NCBI RefSeq assembly: GCF_017304615.1
Contig: NZ_JAFKLZ010000001.1
Span: 992,001 to 1,056,000, forward strand
DNA from: Sphingomonas sp.
GTDB taxonomy: Bacteria > Pseudomonadota > Alphaproteobacteria > Sphingomonadales > Sphingomonadaceae
Length of the DNA stretch: 64,000 nucleotides
Direction: 5' to 3'
Below the pieces are notes generated by a model, which saw nothing but the letters and a program-made list of their open reading frames with translations, was not told where the DNA came from and ran no database searches. Positions 32,739 to 41,975 of this stretch are shown piece after piece (positions within the stretch are counted from its first letter, which is position 1; each line of letters begins with the position of its first letter). A program made the translations under genes and the position numbers.

Positions 32739-33655
32739 CCGATGCTCGCGAGATCCTGCTCGTCACCGGCCTGTCGGGCGCGGGCAAGTCGACGGTGCTC
32801 AAGACGCTCGAAGATCTCGGCTGGGAAACTGTCGACAACTTGCCGCTGCGGTTGCTCGACCGCTTGCTGGCATCGCCGCCGGCGGAGGGTGCGGAGGACG
32901 ATCATCGCCCGCTGGCGCTCGGCATCGACGCCCGTACGCGCGATTTCGATCCCGGTCGCATCGTCAAACGGATCAAGAAGCTGCGCGACGACCATGCCTA
33001 TGACATCGGCACGCTGTTCCTCGATTGCGGCGGCGCCGAGCTGGAACGGCGCTATTCGGAGACGCGCCGGCGTCACCCGCTCGCGCTCGACCGCCCGGCG
33101 AGCGACGGTATTGCCCGCGAACGCGAACTGCTCGCGCCGCTGCGGCGCTGGGCGAACCGAATGATCGACACGACCGACCTGAGCGCCAACGAACTTGCGC
33201 AACAGGTTCGTGCGACTTTCGGCGGCGAGGGTCTGGGTGAACCGACGCTGGCGGTGATGTCGTTCGGCTTTGCACGCGGCGTGCCGCGCAACGCCGACCT
33301 GATGTTCGACATGCGGTTCCTGCGCAACCCGCACTGGGACGAAGCTTTGCGCCCCGGTACAGGCCTCGACGCCGACGTGTCGGCCTATATCGCCGCCGAC
33401 CCGGCCTATGAGGCGGCGGTGTCGAAAATCGAGGACCTGCTCCTCCTCTTGCTCCCCCGCTATCGGGCAGAGGGGAAGTCGTATGTGACGATTGCGTTCG
33501 GGTGTACCGGAGGGAGACATCGGTCGGTGCATGTCGCGGATCGGGTCGCTCGGCGGTTGCGCGCGGCGGGGTTTTCGCCCACGGTCGCGCACAGGGACTT
33601 GGGGGCAGCGCCGCAGGACTCGCTGGAAGGTGCGCCGCGGACCAGTTTGGGATAG
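32735..33655 (+). CDS. rapZ: RNase adapter protein RapZ
   Basis: A 306-residue RapZ/YvcJ nucleotide-binding protein. Walker A is GLSGAGKS near residues 12-19, Walker B lies near LGIDARTRD, and the C-terminal RNA-binding domain shows MSFGFARGVPRNADLMFDMRFLRNP and IAFGCTGGRHRSVHVA. In E. coli it directs RNase E to the GlmZ sRNA; in alphaproteobacteria its role is less defined. It starts at TTG 32735, overlapping the hprK stop (TTGA). Confidence 0.94.
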   Translation: MTDAREILLVTGLSGAGKSTVLKTLEDLGWETVDNLPLRLLDRLLASPPAEGAEDDHRPLALGIDARTRDFDPGRIVKRIKKLRDDHAYDIGTLFLDCGGAELERRYSETRRRHPLALDRPASDGIARERELLAPLRRWANRMIDTTDLSANELAQQVRATFGGEGLGEPTLAVMSFGFARGVPRNADLMFDMRFLRNPHWDEALRPGTGLDADVSAYIAADPAYEAAVSKIEDLLLLLLPRYRAEGKSYVTIAFGCTGGRHRSVHVADRVARRLRAAGFSPTVAHRDLGAAPQDSLEGAPRTSLG

Positions 33656-33664
33656 TAGGCAAGC

Positions 33665-34072
33665 ATGATCGGGCTGGTTTTGGTGACGCACGGACGTCTG
33701 GCGTCCGAATTCGTGACCGCAATGGAACATGTCGTCGGCCCGCAGGAGCACGTCGAATCCATCGCGATCGGCCCTGACGACGATATGGAGGCGCGCCGCG
33801 CGGACATCGCCGCCGCCATCGCGAAAGTCGATCTCGGCCAGGGCGTGATCCTGTTGACCGACCTGTTCGGGGGCACGCCTTCCAACCTCGCCATCTCGCT
33901 GCTCGAACGCGGGCGAGTAGAGGTAATTGCGGGTATCAACTTGCCGATGCTGATTCGCTTGGCTTCCGCCCGGAAGACGATGAAGGTCATCGACGCCATT
34001 GCCGCGGCGCGCGAGGCGGGACGCAAGTACATCTCGGTCGCCTCCGAAGTGCTCGGCGAGGCCGCCGCTTGA
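33665..34072 (+). CDS. PTS mannose-type EIIA component (regulatory)
   Basis: A 135-residue EIIA-Man/ManX-type protein. The phospho-accepting His9 is in LVTHGRLASEF, and the family motif LTDLFGGTPSNLA is intact. No sugar-specific EIIB or EIIC genes are present, so it should be a terminal regulatory phosphoryl acceptor, as in the alphaproteobacterial PTS-Ntr-linked pathway. It follows rapZ by 9 bases and its TGA overlaps the ATG of ptsH. Confidence 0.92.
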   Translation: MIGLVLVTHGRLASEFVTAMEHVVGPQEHVESIAIGPDDDMEARRADIAAAIAKVDLGQGVILLTDLFGGTPSNLAISLLERGRVEVIAGINLPMLIRLASARKTMKVIDAIAAAREAGRKYISVASEVLGEAAA

Positions 34073-34341
34073 TGACGGTCAGCCGCAGCGTCCAGATCAC
34101 CAACAAGCGCGGCCTGCACGCGCGCGCCTCCGCCAAATTCGTGACGCTGGCCTCCGGCTTGCCGGTCGAAGTCATCGTGGTGAAGGACGGCCCCGGCGTC
34201 ACCGGCACGTCGATCATGGGGCTGATGATGCTCGGTGCGGCGATGGGCGACACGATCACGATCAGCGCTGAGGGTGAAGGCGCGGAGAGCGCGGTCGGTG
34301 CGTTGTGCGAACTGGTCGAGGCCAAGTTCGGCGAGGACTAA
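34072..34341 (+). CDS. ptsH: Phosphocarrier protein HPr
   Basis: An 89-residue HPr. The catalytic His16 lies in KRGLHARASAKF and the HprK target serine (Ser47) in TGTSIMGLMML, both intact, so it can be phosphorylated by enzyme I and by HprK. ATG 34072 overlaps the EIIA stop; a TTG one codon earlier is possible. A 269-bp MITE-like element begins immediately after the TAA stop at 34339-34341, and this TAA is repeated on the far side of the element. Confidence 0.95.
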   Translation: MTVSRSVQITNKRGLHARASAKFVTLASGLPVEVIVVKDGPGVTGTSIMGLMMLGAAMGDTITISAEGEGAESAVGALCELVEAKFGED

Positions 34342-34610
34342 GGGTCCAAACTCAAGTGGCACGAGGATCGTGATTGCCCATGGAGGCCCGCCGACAAGGA
34401 GCGCAGCGCAGTCGCGTAGCAGAAGCTACGCGCAAGCAAGCGACGATGCTCGGCGGGCTTCCATGGGCAACCGCTGAGCGGCGGGCCGATTTTGGCCCCA
34501 GGACATCGTCGCTCCTCGATCACGATGCCTCCTGCATCGCTCTCTCGTCGCTCCTAGCCTGGAACCAAAATCGGCTCCGTCACGACATCGTGTCAATTGA
34601 GTTTGGACCC
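34342..34610. mobile_element. MITE-like element with 14-bp terminal inverted repeats and TAA duplication
   Basis: The 269-bp element is bounded by perfect 14-bp inverted repeats, GGGTCCAAACTCAA at 34342-34355 and its complement at 34597-34610. The similarity continues imperfectly to about 30 bases. TAA occurs directly on both sides (34339-34341 and 34611-34613), as expected for a 3-bp target duplication; the left copy is the ptsH stop. Inside are two long hairpins: 34375-34394 with 34450-34469 (20-bp arms, one mismatch, with a perfect inner 8-bp stem at 34413-34432), and 34486-34502 with 34558-34574 (17-bp arms, two mismatches). No plausible transposase is encoded, so it would need one in trans. 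Confidence 0.8.
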
Positions 34611-34615
34611 TAAGC

Positions 34616-34813
34616 ATGCTCGAAGTGTTGCGCAACGCGCTGGCGAACAACAACAATATCCTGATAGTGCGGATTTGCACCGCCGGGCAGAAGATCCCCA
34701 ACGAACGCGCGATTATCGCCGCCGACGAGATCGGCGTCGCTGTCCAGGGCGCGCAGGACGGCGAGTTCTACGTCCAGCCATGGAGCAACATTGCGTGGAT
34801 CGCGGTGTCGTGA
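34616..34813 (+). CDS. Small conserved hypothetical protein, 65 aa
   Basis: A 65-residue protein, MLEVLRNALANNNNILIVRICTAG..., without signal peptide or membrane helix; it looks like a compact alpha/beta domain ending YVQPWSNIAWIAVS. I do not recognise a family. ATG 34616 lies five bases after the MITE-like element. Without the element it would be TAAGC-ATG, with the GAGGA at the ptsH 3' end six bases from the start codon; now only weak GGA precedes it. It is followed by the RNA methyltransferase gene after 18 bases. Confidence 0.65.
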   Translation: MLEVLRNALANNNNILIVRICTAGQKIPNERAIIAADEIGVAVQGAQDGEFYVQPWSNIAWIAVS

Positions 34814-34831
34814 ACCGCTAGGCGACCGTCG

Positions 34832-35632
34832 ATGCCGCGCGAAATCACCGCCTTTTCCAACACGCTCGTCAAACGCGTTCGCAGCCTGCGCGACAAGAAG
34901 CACCGCCGCGCCGAAGGGTTATTCCTTGCCGAGGGCCTGCGCATCCTGACCGAGGCGCGCGAAGCGCGGCGACTGCCTGAATATCTGTTCTTCACGGCGG
35001 AGGGCGCGCGGCATCCGCTGGCGGCGACGCTGATCGACGCGGTCGAAGACAATGGCGGCGAGGCGATCCAGACCAGTCACGATATCCTGTCCAAGCTTTC
35101 CGGCAAGGATAACGCCCAGGCGGTGGTCGGCGTGTTTCCCGAATTCACCACCCCCCTCGCCGACCTAGACCGCGCCGCCTCGCCGATCTGGCTGGTCGCC
35201 GAGCGGCTGCGCGATCCGGGCAATCTCGGCACGATCCTGCGTACTGGTGACGCGGTCGGTGCTGGGGGACTGATCCTGGTCGACGATTGCGTCGATCCGT
35301 TTTCGGTGGAGGCCGTGCGTGCGAGCATGGGGGCGTTATTCACCGTCCCGATCGCACAGGCGCGATGGGAAGAATTCTTGCCATGGTTGCGGTCGGGGCC
35401 CGGTCAGCTAGTCGGGCTCAGCCTCCAGACCGAATTTGGCTACCGCGATGCGTCATACACCTCGCCGACGTTCCTGCTGACGGGAAACGAAGCGCAGGGT
35501 CTGCCCGAGGCATATGAAGCGGAGTGCGATTTGCTGGTGAAGCTGCCGATGCTCGGGAAAGCCGACAGCCTGAACGCGGCGGTCGCGACCGCAGTGATGG
35601 CCTATGAAGTGCTCGCCCGGCCGCGCGGCTGA
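34832..35632 (+). CDS. SpoU/TrmH-type RNA 2'-O-methyltransferase
   Basis: A 266-residue SPOUT methyltransferase. An N-terminal substrate-binding domain (KRVRSLRDKKHRRAEGLFLAEG) is followed by the SpoU knot: RLRDPGNLGTILRTGDAVGAGG, a motif 2 of LTGNEAQGLPEAY and motif 3 LPMLGKADSLNAAVATAVMAYE. Members 2'-O-methylate rRNA or tRNA; the target here is not clear. The gene is convergent with the TPR gene across 3 bases. Confidence 0.88.
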   Translation: MPREITAFSNTLVKRVRSLRDKKHRRAEGLFLAEGLRILTEAREARRLPEYLFFTAEGARHPLAATLIDAVEDNGGEAIQTSHDILSKLSGKDNAQAVVGVFPEFTTPLADLDRAASPIWLVAERLRDPGNLGTILRTGDAVGAGGLILVDDCVDPFSVEAVRASMGALFTVPIAQARWEEFLPWLRSGPGQLVGLSLQTEFGYRDASYTSPTFLLTGNEAQGLPEAYEAECDLLVKLPMLGKADSLNAAVATAVMAYEVLARPRG

Positions 35633-35635
35633 GCG

Positions 35636-36481
35636 CTACACCGTCAGCTTGCGCTGCTCCTGGATATATTCGAGCTCGCGCGGCGAATCCTCGTCGTCCG
35701 GGTTGATGTTGAGGCACTTGCGATACGCCGCTTCCGCCGCGTTGAAGTCCCCGAGTTCGACGAGGTCATACCCCACTCCCTTGAGCGCCAGGCACCGTTC
35801 CTCCTTGGCGCGATCCGGCGTCAGGTCGGCGGCCGCCTCGGCGCGGCGATAGAGATCGAGTGACTGCTGCCACTTCTTCTGCTTCATGAAGATGTAGGCG
35901 AGTTCGTTGAGATAGCGCGAATTCTGCGGGGCAAAGCGGACCAGCCGTTCGAACGCGGTCTGCGCCTCGGTCATTTTTTCGAGATCGATCAGCGCATAAG
36001 CGGTGACGTATTGCGCGCGGCACCAGCCGGGCTCGATCGTCACCGCCGGCCGGTTCGCCTTGGCGGCCTCGGCGAGATAGCGAGTCGATTGTTCCGGGGT
36101 AAGCGCGCAAAATATATCACGCTTTTCCCCCGCATATTGCTTCTCGAAGTCCGCAAGAACCGGACGCATCAGCTCAACGGCCTTGCCTGGGTTCTTGGCG
36201 CGGATCGCGGCCATTCCGGCGTCGTATTTGGCGTCGAACGCGGACGAGCGGCCACTTCGATCACGCACCGCGACGGAGGGCATGTCATCGTCGCGGTCGG
36301 GCGTGCGCCGGGACGGTTTCACCGCTGGTTCGCCGTCATCGTCATTCTGGGGCACCGGCGTCGCGCGCTCGACAGATTTGCCCGGCGGCTGCTGTTTGAT
36401 CGTCTGGCCGGCCGCGAGCGGCGTCGCCATGACGATCGCCGCCATGCCTATCGCACTACCCCCAAACACCCCAAAACGCAT
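35636..36481 (-). CDS. Exported TPR-repeat protein
   Basis: A 281-residue protein with an N-terminal signal peptide (SAIGMAAIVMATPLAAGQ), a disordered acidic and Pro-rich stretch to about residue 75, and then TPR helices: RYLNELAYIFMKQKKWQQSLDLYRRAE and the GYDLVELGDFNAAEAAYRKCLNINPDDEDSP repeat. Two extra cysteines (IFCALTP, GWCRAQ) may form a disulfide in the periplasm. It probably acts as a protein-binding scaffold; the partner is unknown. It lies 19 bases downstream of rmuC. Confidence 0.75.
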   Translation of the reverse strand: MRFGVFGGSAIGMAAIVMATPLAAGQTIKQQPPGKSVERATPVPQNDDDGEPAVKPSRRTPDRDDDMPSVAVRDRSGRSSAFDAKYDAGMAAIRAKNPGKAVELMRPVLADFEKQYAGEKRDIFCALTPEQSTRYLAEAAKANRPAVTIEPGWCRAQYVTAYALIDLEKMTEAQTAFERLVRFAPQNSRYLNELAYIFMKQKKWQQSLDLYRRAEAAADLTPDRAKEERCLALKGVGYDLVELGDFNAAEAAYRKCLNINPDDEDSPRELEYIQEQRKLTV

Positions 36482-36500
36482 CGCCCGCTACTCCGACGAA

Positions 36501-37856
36501 TCAAGCTTCCGCCGAACGATCCGCTATCTCGCTCACCGACGCAAGCTTCACGAGGGGGCGCGGCGTCTGTTCGACGATCGGCGGCGATTCGATCGAACGG
36601 CCGGCGGTATCGATGTTGAACTCCTCGAAGCGCTTGGCCTGGGTCAGCACTTGTGTCTCCAGGCTGCCGACGAACGCGTTATAGGCGTCGTTCGCGAGCC
36701 CGATATTGCGCCCGAGCTTGGCGACATGTCCGCCCATCACCGCAAGCCGCGCATAGAGTTCCTTGCCCAGTTCGGCGATCTGCCGGGCCTCGCCCGCCAG
36801 CTTCTCCTGCCGCCATACCGCCGCCACGGTGCGCGCGATGGCGATCAGGTTGGTGGGCGTCGCGAGCAGCACGCGCCGGTCGAACGCAAAATCCCATAGC
36901 GTCGGGTCCTGCTCGAGCGCGGCGGACAGGAAATGCTCGCCGGGCACGAACATAATGACATAGTCGGGCGCGTCGTCGAACTGGCTCCAATACGCCTTGG
37001 CGCCAAGCGAATTGACGTGGCTGCGCATCGACTGGGCGTGGCGTTGCAGCCCCAGCGCTCGTTCAGCGTCGTCGATCGCGCCGAATGCGTCCTGATAGTC
37101 GTTGAGCGAGACCTTGGCGTCGATCACCAGCGCATTCCCGCCGGGAACGCGAATGATCACGTCAGGGCGCAAGCGCCCTCCCTCGCCGTCCGCAACGCTG
37201 ACTTCAGCCTGGAAATCGGCATGTTCGCTGAGGCCACAGCTTTCGAGCACATTGCGCAATTGCTGTTCGCCCCAGCGCCCGCGCGCCTTGGGTGCGTTAC
37301 GGAGCGCGTTGACCAGCTTGGACGCTTCGGCGCGGACCGATTCGCTGCCCGCGCGCATCGATTCGATCTGACCCTTTAGGTCGCCGAACGCGTCGCGCCG
37401 CTCGGCCTCGACCTTCGCGACACCCTGCTCGTAGCGTTCGAGCCGTTCGTGGACGGGTTGCAACAGCGCCTTCAGATTCTGCCCGCTGGTCGTCTCCGCC
37501 TCGCGAAACCGCTCGTCCGCGCGCTGCAGGAACTTGGCCTGCGCCTCGTCGAGCAACTTCTGACCGACTTCGGCGAACTGGCTCGCCAGCGCATCCTTCG
37601 CCGCCACCAGCTCGGCGAGCCGCGCCTCGAACGCCTTTTCGCGTTCCGCCGTCGCTGCACGATGCGAATCGAGCGACCGCATCGCGGTGTCGCGTTCCTC
37701 GGTCACCTCGGCCAGCAGCTTGCGCGTCAGATCGTGCTGATCGGCATGAACCTTCGCCGCCGCCAGTTCCGCAACGCCGTTCCGCGAGGCAAGGAGCCAA
37801 CCCAACGCGACACCCACCACGAGAGCGCCGAGCGCCGCCAGAATGATCTCAGTCAT
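36501..37856 (-). CDS. rmuC: DNA recombination protein RmuC
   Basis: A 451-residue RmuC. An N-terminal membrane helix (ILAALGALVVGVALGWLLA) is followed by a long coiled coil to about residue 180 and a PD-(D/E)XK-like nuclease domain with GGNALVIDAKVSLNDYQDAF near residue 240 and FVPGEHFLSAALE. In E. coli it limits inversions at short inverted repeats. It is divergent from fhs across about 90 bases. Confidence 0.92.
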   Translation of the reverse strand: MTEIILAALGALVVGVALGWLLASRNGVAELAAAKVHADQHDLTRKLLAEVTEERDTAMRSLDSHRAATAEREKAFEARLAELVAAKDALASQFAEVGQKLLDEAQAKFLQRADERFREAETTSGQNLKALLQPVHERLERYEQGVAKVEAERRDAFGDLKGQIESMRAGSESVRAEASKLVNALRNAPKARGRWGEQQLRNVLESCGLSEHADFQAEVSVADGEGGRLRPDVIIRVPGGNALVIDAKVSLNDYQDAFGAIDDAERALGLQRHAQSMRSHVNSLGAKAYWSQFDDAPDYVIMFVPGEHFLSAALEQDPTLWDFAFDRRVLLATPTNLIAIARTVAAVWRQEKLAGEARQIAELGKELYARLAVMGGHVAKLGRNIGLANDAYNAFVGSLETQVLTQAKRFEEFNIDTAGRSIESPPIVEQTPRPLVKLASVSEIADRSAEA

Positions 37857-37945
37857 GTGCGGAACATAGATCGAACGACCAAGGGATGACAGAGGGATTT
37901 TCGCGCTCGGCTTGCCGACGCAGAACCGCGCGCTAGGAACGGATC

Positions 37946-39607
37946 ATGCTGTCCGACATAGAAATCTCCCGCGCCGCGACGCTTCAGCCGATTCAGGCCA
38001 TCGCCGACAAGGCCGGCATCCCGGCCGATGCGGTCGAGCCTTATGGGCGGTTCAAGGCCAAGCTGACGCGCGAGCATCTTCCCGTCCCGCGCGACCTCGG
38101 CAAGCTGATCCTGGTGACGGCGATCAGCCCGACTCCAGCCGGCGAGGGCAAGTCGACCACCTCGGTCGGGCTTGCCGACGCGCTCAACCGGATCGGTAAG
38201 AAGACCATGCTCGCGCTCCGCGAACCGAGCCTCGGCCCGTGTTTCGGCACCAAAGGCGGCGCGACCGGCGGCGGTTACGCGCAGGTCGTGCCGATGGAGG
38301 ACATCAACCTCCACTTCACGGGCGATTTCCACGCCATCACCAGCGCGCACAACCTGCTCGCGGCAATGATCGACAACCACATCCATTGGGGCAATGCGCT
38401 CGATATCGACGTGCGGCGGATCGGGTGGCGGCGCGTGCTCGACATGAACGACCGGGCGCTACGTGACATCGCGCAATCACTCGGTGGCACCGCCAACGGT
38501 TTCCCGCGTGAAAGCGGCTTCGACATCACGGTGGCCAGCGAAGTAATGGCGATCCTGTGCCTCGCTGACGATCTTGAGGATCTCGAATCGCGGCTCGGGC
38601 GGATCGTCGTCGCCTATACGCGCGACAAGAAGCCGATCACCGCCAAGGACTTGAAGGCGGATGGCGCCATGGCGGTGTTGCTGGCGGAGGCGATCAAGCC
38701 GAACCTGGTTCAGACTCTGGAGGGCAACCCGGCGCTGGTCCATGGCGGGCCGTTCGCCAATATCGCGCACGGCAGCAACTCGGTGATCGCGACGCGGACG
38801 GCGTTGGGCCTGGCGGATTATGTCGTGACGGAAGCGGGGTTCGGCGCCGATCTGGGCGCCGAGAAATTCTTCGACATCAAATGCCGTCAGGCCGACCTGA
38901 AGCCATCGGCCGCGGTGATCGTTGCGACGGTGCGTGCGCTCAAGATGAACGGCGGCGTGGCGAAGGCCGATCTCGGCATCGAGGACGTCGCGGCGGTGAC
39001 GCGGGGCGGGGTCAATCTGGCTCGGCATATCGAGAATGTCCGCCAGTTCGGCGTGCCGGCGGTGATCGCGATCAATCGCTTCCCTACGGATACCGGTGCC
39101 GAACTGACCGAGGTCATCGCGATCGCGAAGGCGCACGGATGCGAGGCGGTGGTCTGCACGCATCATGCGAATGGTGGCGCAGGCGCGGAGGGCCTGGCGA
39201 AAGTCGTCGCCGAATTGGCCGATACGCCCTCGCAATTCGCGCCGCTCTACGACGACGACCTGCCGCTGTTCGACAAGATCAATACCGTCGCGACCCGCAT
39301 CTACCGTGCGGAAAGTGCGACTGCCGAACCCAGCGTACTGGCGCAACTGGAGGGTTGGGAGGATGCCGGTTACGGCCACCTGCCTGTATGCATGGCGAAG
39401 ACGCAGTACAGCTTCTCGACCGATCCCGCCGCGTTGGGCGCGCCGACCGGACACAGCGTCCCGGTGCGCGAGGTAAGGCTGGCGGCGGGCGCGGGGTTCG
39501 TCGTGGCGATCTGCGGAGAGATCATGACCATGCCCGGCCTTCCTCGCGTACCCGCGGCAGAAGAAATCAGGATCGGCGCGTCGGGGAAGATTGAAGGCTT
39601 GTTCTAG
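37946..39607 (+). CDS. fhs: Formate--tetrahydrofolate ligase
   Basis: A 553-residue enzyme making 10-formyl-THF from formate, ATP and THF. Motifs: [18 protein letters not shown] (P-loop), GAHGG-like [13 protein letters not shown], and [21 protein letters not shown]. Length is standard. It may feed purN and fmt in this window. ATG 37946 is supported by the family N-terminus ([17 protein letters not shown]). Its 3' end overlaps a small convergent membrane-protein gene by 41 bases. Confidence 0.96.
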   Translation: MLSDIEISRAATLQPIQAIADKAGIPADAVEPYGRFKAKLTREHLPVPRDLGKLILVTAISPTPAGEGKSTTSVGLADALNRIGKKTMLALREPSLGPCFGTKGGATGGGYAQVVPMEDINLHFTGDFHAITSAHNLLAAMIDNHIHWGNALDIDVRRIGWRRVLDMNDRALRDIAQSLGGTANGFPRESGFDITVASEVMAILCLADDLEDLESRLGRIVVAYTRDKKPITAKDLKADGAMAVLLAEAIKPNLVQTLEGNPALVHGGPFANIAHGSNSVIATRTALGLADYVVTEAGFGADLGAEKFFDIKCRQADLKPSAAVIVATVRALKMNGGVAKADLGIEDVAAVTRGGVNLARHIENVRQFGVPAVIAINRFPTDTGAELTEVIAIAKAHGCEAVVCTHHANGGAGAEGLAKVVAELADTPSQFAPLYDDDLPLFDKINTVATRIYRAESATAEPSVLAQLEGWEDAGYGHLPVCMAKTQYSFSTDPAALGAPTGHSVPVREVRLAAGAGFVVAICGEIMTMPGLPRVPAAEEIRIGASGKIEGLF

Positions 39608-39788
39608 AGCGCGAAAGGCGGGCGGCGGCGACTAGAGCGAGAGCCGCGACCAGCAAGCCGATCGAGCCGATCCCCAGCGCCCAAATCACGATGCGCGCGA
39701 CGTCGTGGATCATCGCAGCCAAACCGACCGCCAGCGCGAAGCTGGCGACGCTGAGCAGAAACAACCAACCGACGATGCTTTTTTCCAT
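39567..39788 (-). CDS. Small two-helix membrane protein, 73 aa
   Basis: A 73-residue protein with two transmembrane helices ([21 protein letters not shown] and [20 protein letters not shown]) and a basic Ser/Arg-rich tail. ATG 39788 has AAGAGGG six bases upstream, and a good promoter lies just before it. The coding end runs 41 bases into the antisense of fhs. No family recognised, but the promoter and ribosome-binding site together argue that it is real. Confidence 0.6.
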   Translation of the reverse strand: MEKSIVGWLFLLSVASFALAVGLAAMIHDVARIVIWALGIGSIGLLVAALALVAAARLSRSRTSLQSSPTRRS

Positions 39789-39814
39789 CACATGCCCTCT
39801 TGTGTATCATGGTC

Positions 39815-39843
39815 TTAATACACTCAATGGACAGCTATCGCAA
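39815..39843 (-). promoter_or_regulatory. Putative sigma-70 promoter for the 73-aa membrane protein
   Basis: On the minus strand TTGCGA (39843-39838) and TATTAA (39820-39815) are exactly 17 bases apart, one of the better promoter matches in the window. The expected start is near 39808, 20 bases before the ATG at 39788, with AAGAGGG between. The -35 box begins just past the def stop. Confidence 0.5.
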
Positions 39844-39845
39844 GA

Positions 39846-40370
39846 TCAGGCGGCCTTCCGCAACTTCGCGAGTTTCTTCATCAGCATGTCGCGCTTCAGC
39901 TTGCTGATATGATCGGTGAACAGCACGCCGTTCAGGTGATCGATCTCATGCTGAACACACGTCGCCATCAGGCCGTCGAGTTCTTCTTCATGGGCGCCGC
40001 CATCGGCATCCTGCCATTTAAGGCGGCAGCGCGCCGGGCGCTCGACCTCGGCATATTGTTCGGGGATCGACAGGCAACCTTCGTTATAGGTTGAGGTTTC
40101 GTCGCTAACCGACAGAATTTCGGGGTTTATAAAGGCCATCGGTTTGCGCACGGGCTCGCCGTCCTCTTCTTCCGGCTCCTGCAAATCCATCACGAAGATG
40201 CGCTGTTCGATCCCGACCTGGGTCGCGGCGAGGCCGATGCCGCGCGCGTCGTACATCGTCTCGAACATGTCGGCGATTGTCGCGCGTACGCCATCGTCGA
40301 TCGCCTCGACCGGCTTGGCGACGGCGCGGAGGCCGGGATCGGGAACTTCGAGGATAGTGAGGATGGTCAT
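39846..40370 (-). CDS. def: Peptide deformylase
   Basis: A 174-residue metal-dependent deformylase removing the N-formyl group from new proteins. All three motifs are present: [23 protein letters not shown] with the metal Cys, and QHEIDHLNG with two metal His and the catalytic Glu. fmt, which adds the formyl group to initiator tRNA, is nearby at 41 kb but on the other strand. recR lies upstream with a 31-base gap. Confidence 0.96.
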   Translation of the reverse strand: MTILTILEVPDPGLRAVAKPVEAIDDGVRATIADMFETMYDARGIGLAATQVGIEQRIFVMDLQEPEEEDGEPVRKPMAFINPEILSVSDETSTYNEGCLSIPEQYAEVERPARCRLKWQDADGGAHEEELDGLMATCVQHEIDHLNGVLFTDHISKLKRDMLMKKLAKLRKAA

Positions 40371-40401
40371 GCTGGTCAGCTATTGAAGGCGCGCCAGAGC
40401 G

Positions 40402-40998
40402 TCAAGCGACGGGTCGCCGCGCCCGCATCGCCTGGGCGAGCGTGCCCTCATCGAGATAGTCGAGCTCTCCACCCACGGGGAGCCCGTGCGCTAGCTGAGT
40501 CAGCCGCACCGGGAATTGCTCGATGCGTTCGGCTATGTAGTGCGCGGTCGTCTGGCCTTCGAGCGTCGCGTTCATCGCCAGCACGACCTCGTCGATCCCA
40601 CCCGCCTCGACCCGACTGACGAGCCGCGCGATGCCAAGATCCTCGGGTCGAACGCCATCGAGCGCCGACAGCCGCCCGCCGAGCACGTGATACCGCCCCG
40701 GGAAGAGCCGCGAACGTTCGAGCGCCCAAAGGTCCGCTACTTCCTCCACCACGCACAGGCTGTGCTGGTCGCGGCGCGGGTCAGCGCACACCGCGCACGG
40801 GTCACTCGTGTCGATATTGCCGCAGACCGAGCAGGTCGCGAGCCGGCGGTCGACCGCCTCCAGCGCCGACAGCAAAGGCGCCAACGCCCCTTCCCGCTTC
40901 TTCAGCAGATGCAGCACCGCGCGCCGCGCCGATCGCGGACCCAGCCCGGGGAGCCGCGCCAGCGCCTGCGTCAGCGCCTCGATTTCCTGCGATGCCAT
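40402..40998 (-). CDS. recR: Recombination mediator RecR
   Basis: A 198-residue RecR: N-terminal helix-hairpin-helix ([20 protein letters not shown]), a zinc-binding C4 motif ([16 protein letters not shown]) and a Toprim domain ([16 protein letters not shown]). It acts with RecF/RecO to load RecA on gapped DNA. It is divergent from fmt across about 77 bases. Confidence 0.96.
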   Translation of the reverse strand: MASQEIEALTQALARLPGLGPRSARRAVLHLLKKREGALAPLLSALEAVDRRLATCSVCGNIDTSDPCAVCADPRRDQHSLCVVEEVADLWALERSRLFPGRYHVLGGRLSALDGVRPEDLGIARLVSRVEAGGIDEVVLAMNATLEGQTTAHYIAERIEQFPVRLTQLAHGLPVGGELDYLDEGTLAQAMRARRPVA

Positions 40999-41075
40999 GA
41001 CGGAACAGATAGGGGGTTGCGCCCCACCCTGCCAAGCGGTGAAAGGCGCGGCATGCGGACGGAGCGGAGCGGATT

Positions 41076-41975
41076 GTGAAAATCGTCTTCATGGGAACCC
41101 CGGATTTCGCCGTTCCGACGCTCGAGGCGCTGGTTTCGGCGGGTCACGAGGTTGTCGCGGCGTACAGCCAGCCGCCGCGGCCTGGCGGGCGCCGTGGGCG
41201 CGAACTGACGCCATCGCCGGTCCATGCGCGCGCCGAGGCGCTGGGAGTTGCCGTCAGGACACCAACAAGCTTGCGGAACGTAGAGGCGCAGGCTGAGTTC
41301 GCCGCGCTCGATGCCGATGTGGCGGTGGTCGCAGCTTACGGGCTGATCCTGCCCCAGGCGGTGCTCGATGCGCCCAGGCATGGCTGCCTCAACGTCCATG
41401 GCTCGCTGCTTCCCCGCTGGCGGGGCGCGGCGCCGATCCAGCGTGCGATCTTGGCCGGCGACGAGGAGACTGGCGTTGGGATCATGCAGATGGAGGCGGG
41501 GCTGGATACCGGGCCGGTTCTGCTCGAAGGCCGAATCCCGATCGGCGGCAAGACCGCGGGTGAGTTAACCGAGGTACTGGCGCGGATGGGCGCTCGCCTG
41601 ATGGTGGAGGTACTGGCGGACTTGCCCGCTTTCCCACCCCGGCAGCAGCCCGAAGAAGGCGTCACCTACGCTAAGAAGATCGACAAGGCCGAGACGCGGC
41701 TCGATTTCGCGCACCCCGCGGAAGTCGTGGAGCGGCAAGTCCGTGCCTTCAATCCGCCGGGCGCTTTCGTCGAAATGACGGGGGAGCGGATCAGAATCCT
41801 CGCAGCCGACGTCATCGCGGGCGACGCGACACCCGGCACGGTCATCGAGGGGCTGACGGTTGCCTGTACAACCGGCGCCCTCCGCCCCACCCTCGTCCAG
41901 CGGGCGGGGCGGGGCGTCATGACGTCGGACGAGCTTTTACGCGGATTTTCCGTGGCTCCCGGCACCTGCCTGTGA
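41076..41975 (+). CDS. fmt: Methionyl-tRNA formyltransferase
   Basis: A 299-residue enzyme formylating initiator Met-tRNA with 10-formyl-THF. Motifs: [35 protein letters not shown] with the catalytic Asn and His, and the C-terminal OB-fold. Its stop overlaps the GTG of truA. The usual def-fmt operon is split here: def is on the opposite strand beyond recR. Confidence 0.96.
   Translation: MKIVFMGTPDFAVPTLEALVSAGHEVVAAYSQPPRPGGRRGRELTPSPVHARAEALGVAVRTPTSLRNVEAQAEFAALDADVAVVAAYGLILPQAVLDAPRHGCLNVHGSLLPRWRGAAPIQRAILAGDEETGVGIMQMEAGLDTGPVLLEGRIPIGGKTAGELTEVLARMGARLMVEVLADLPAFPPRQQPEEGVTYAKKIDKAETRLDFAHPAEVVERQVRAFNPPGAFVEMTGERIRILAADVIAGDATPGTVIEGLTVACTTGALRPTLVQRAGRGVMTSDELLRGFSVAPGTCL

Noticed and set aside
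34374-34701. Short open frames within or across the MITE-like element
   Set aside because: They are made of hairpin sequence, change with the inverted repeats and lack similarity to a transposase; the element is too short to encode one.
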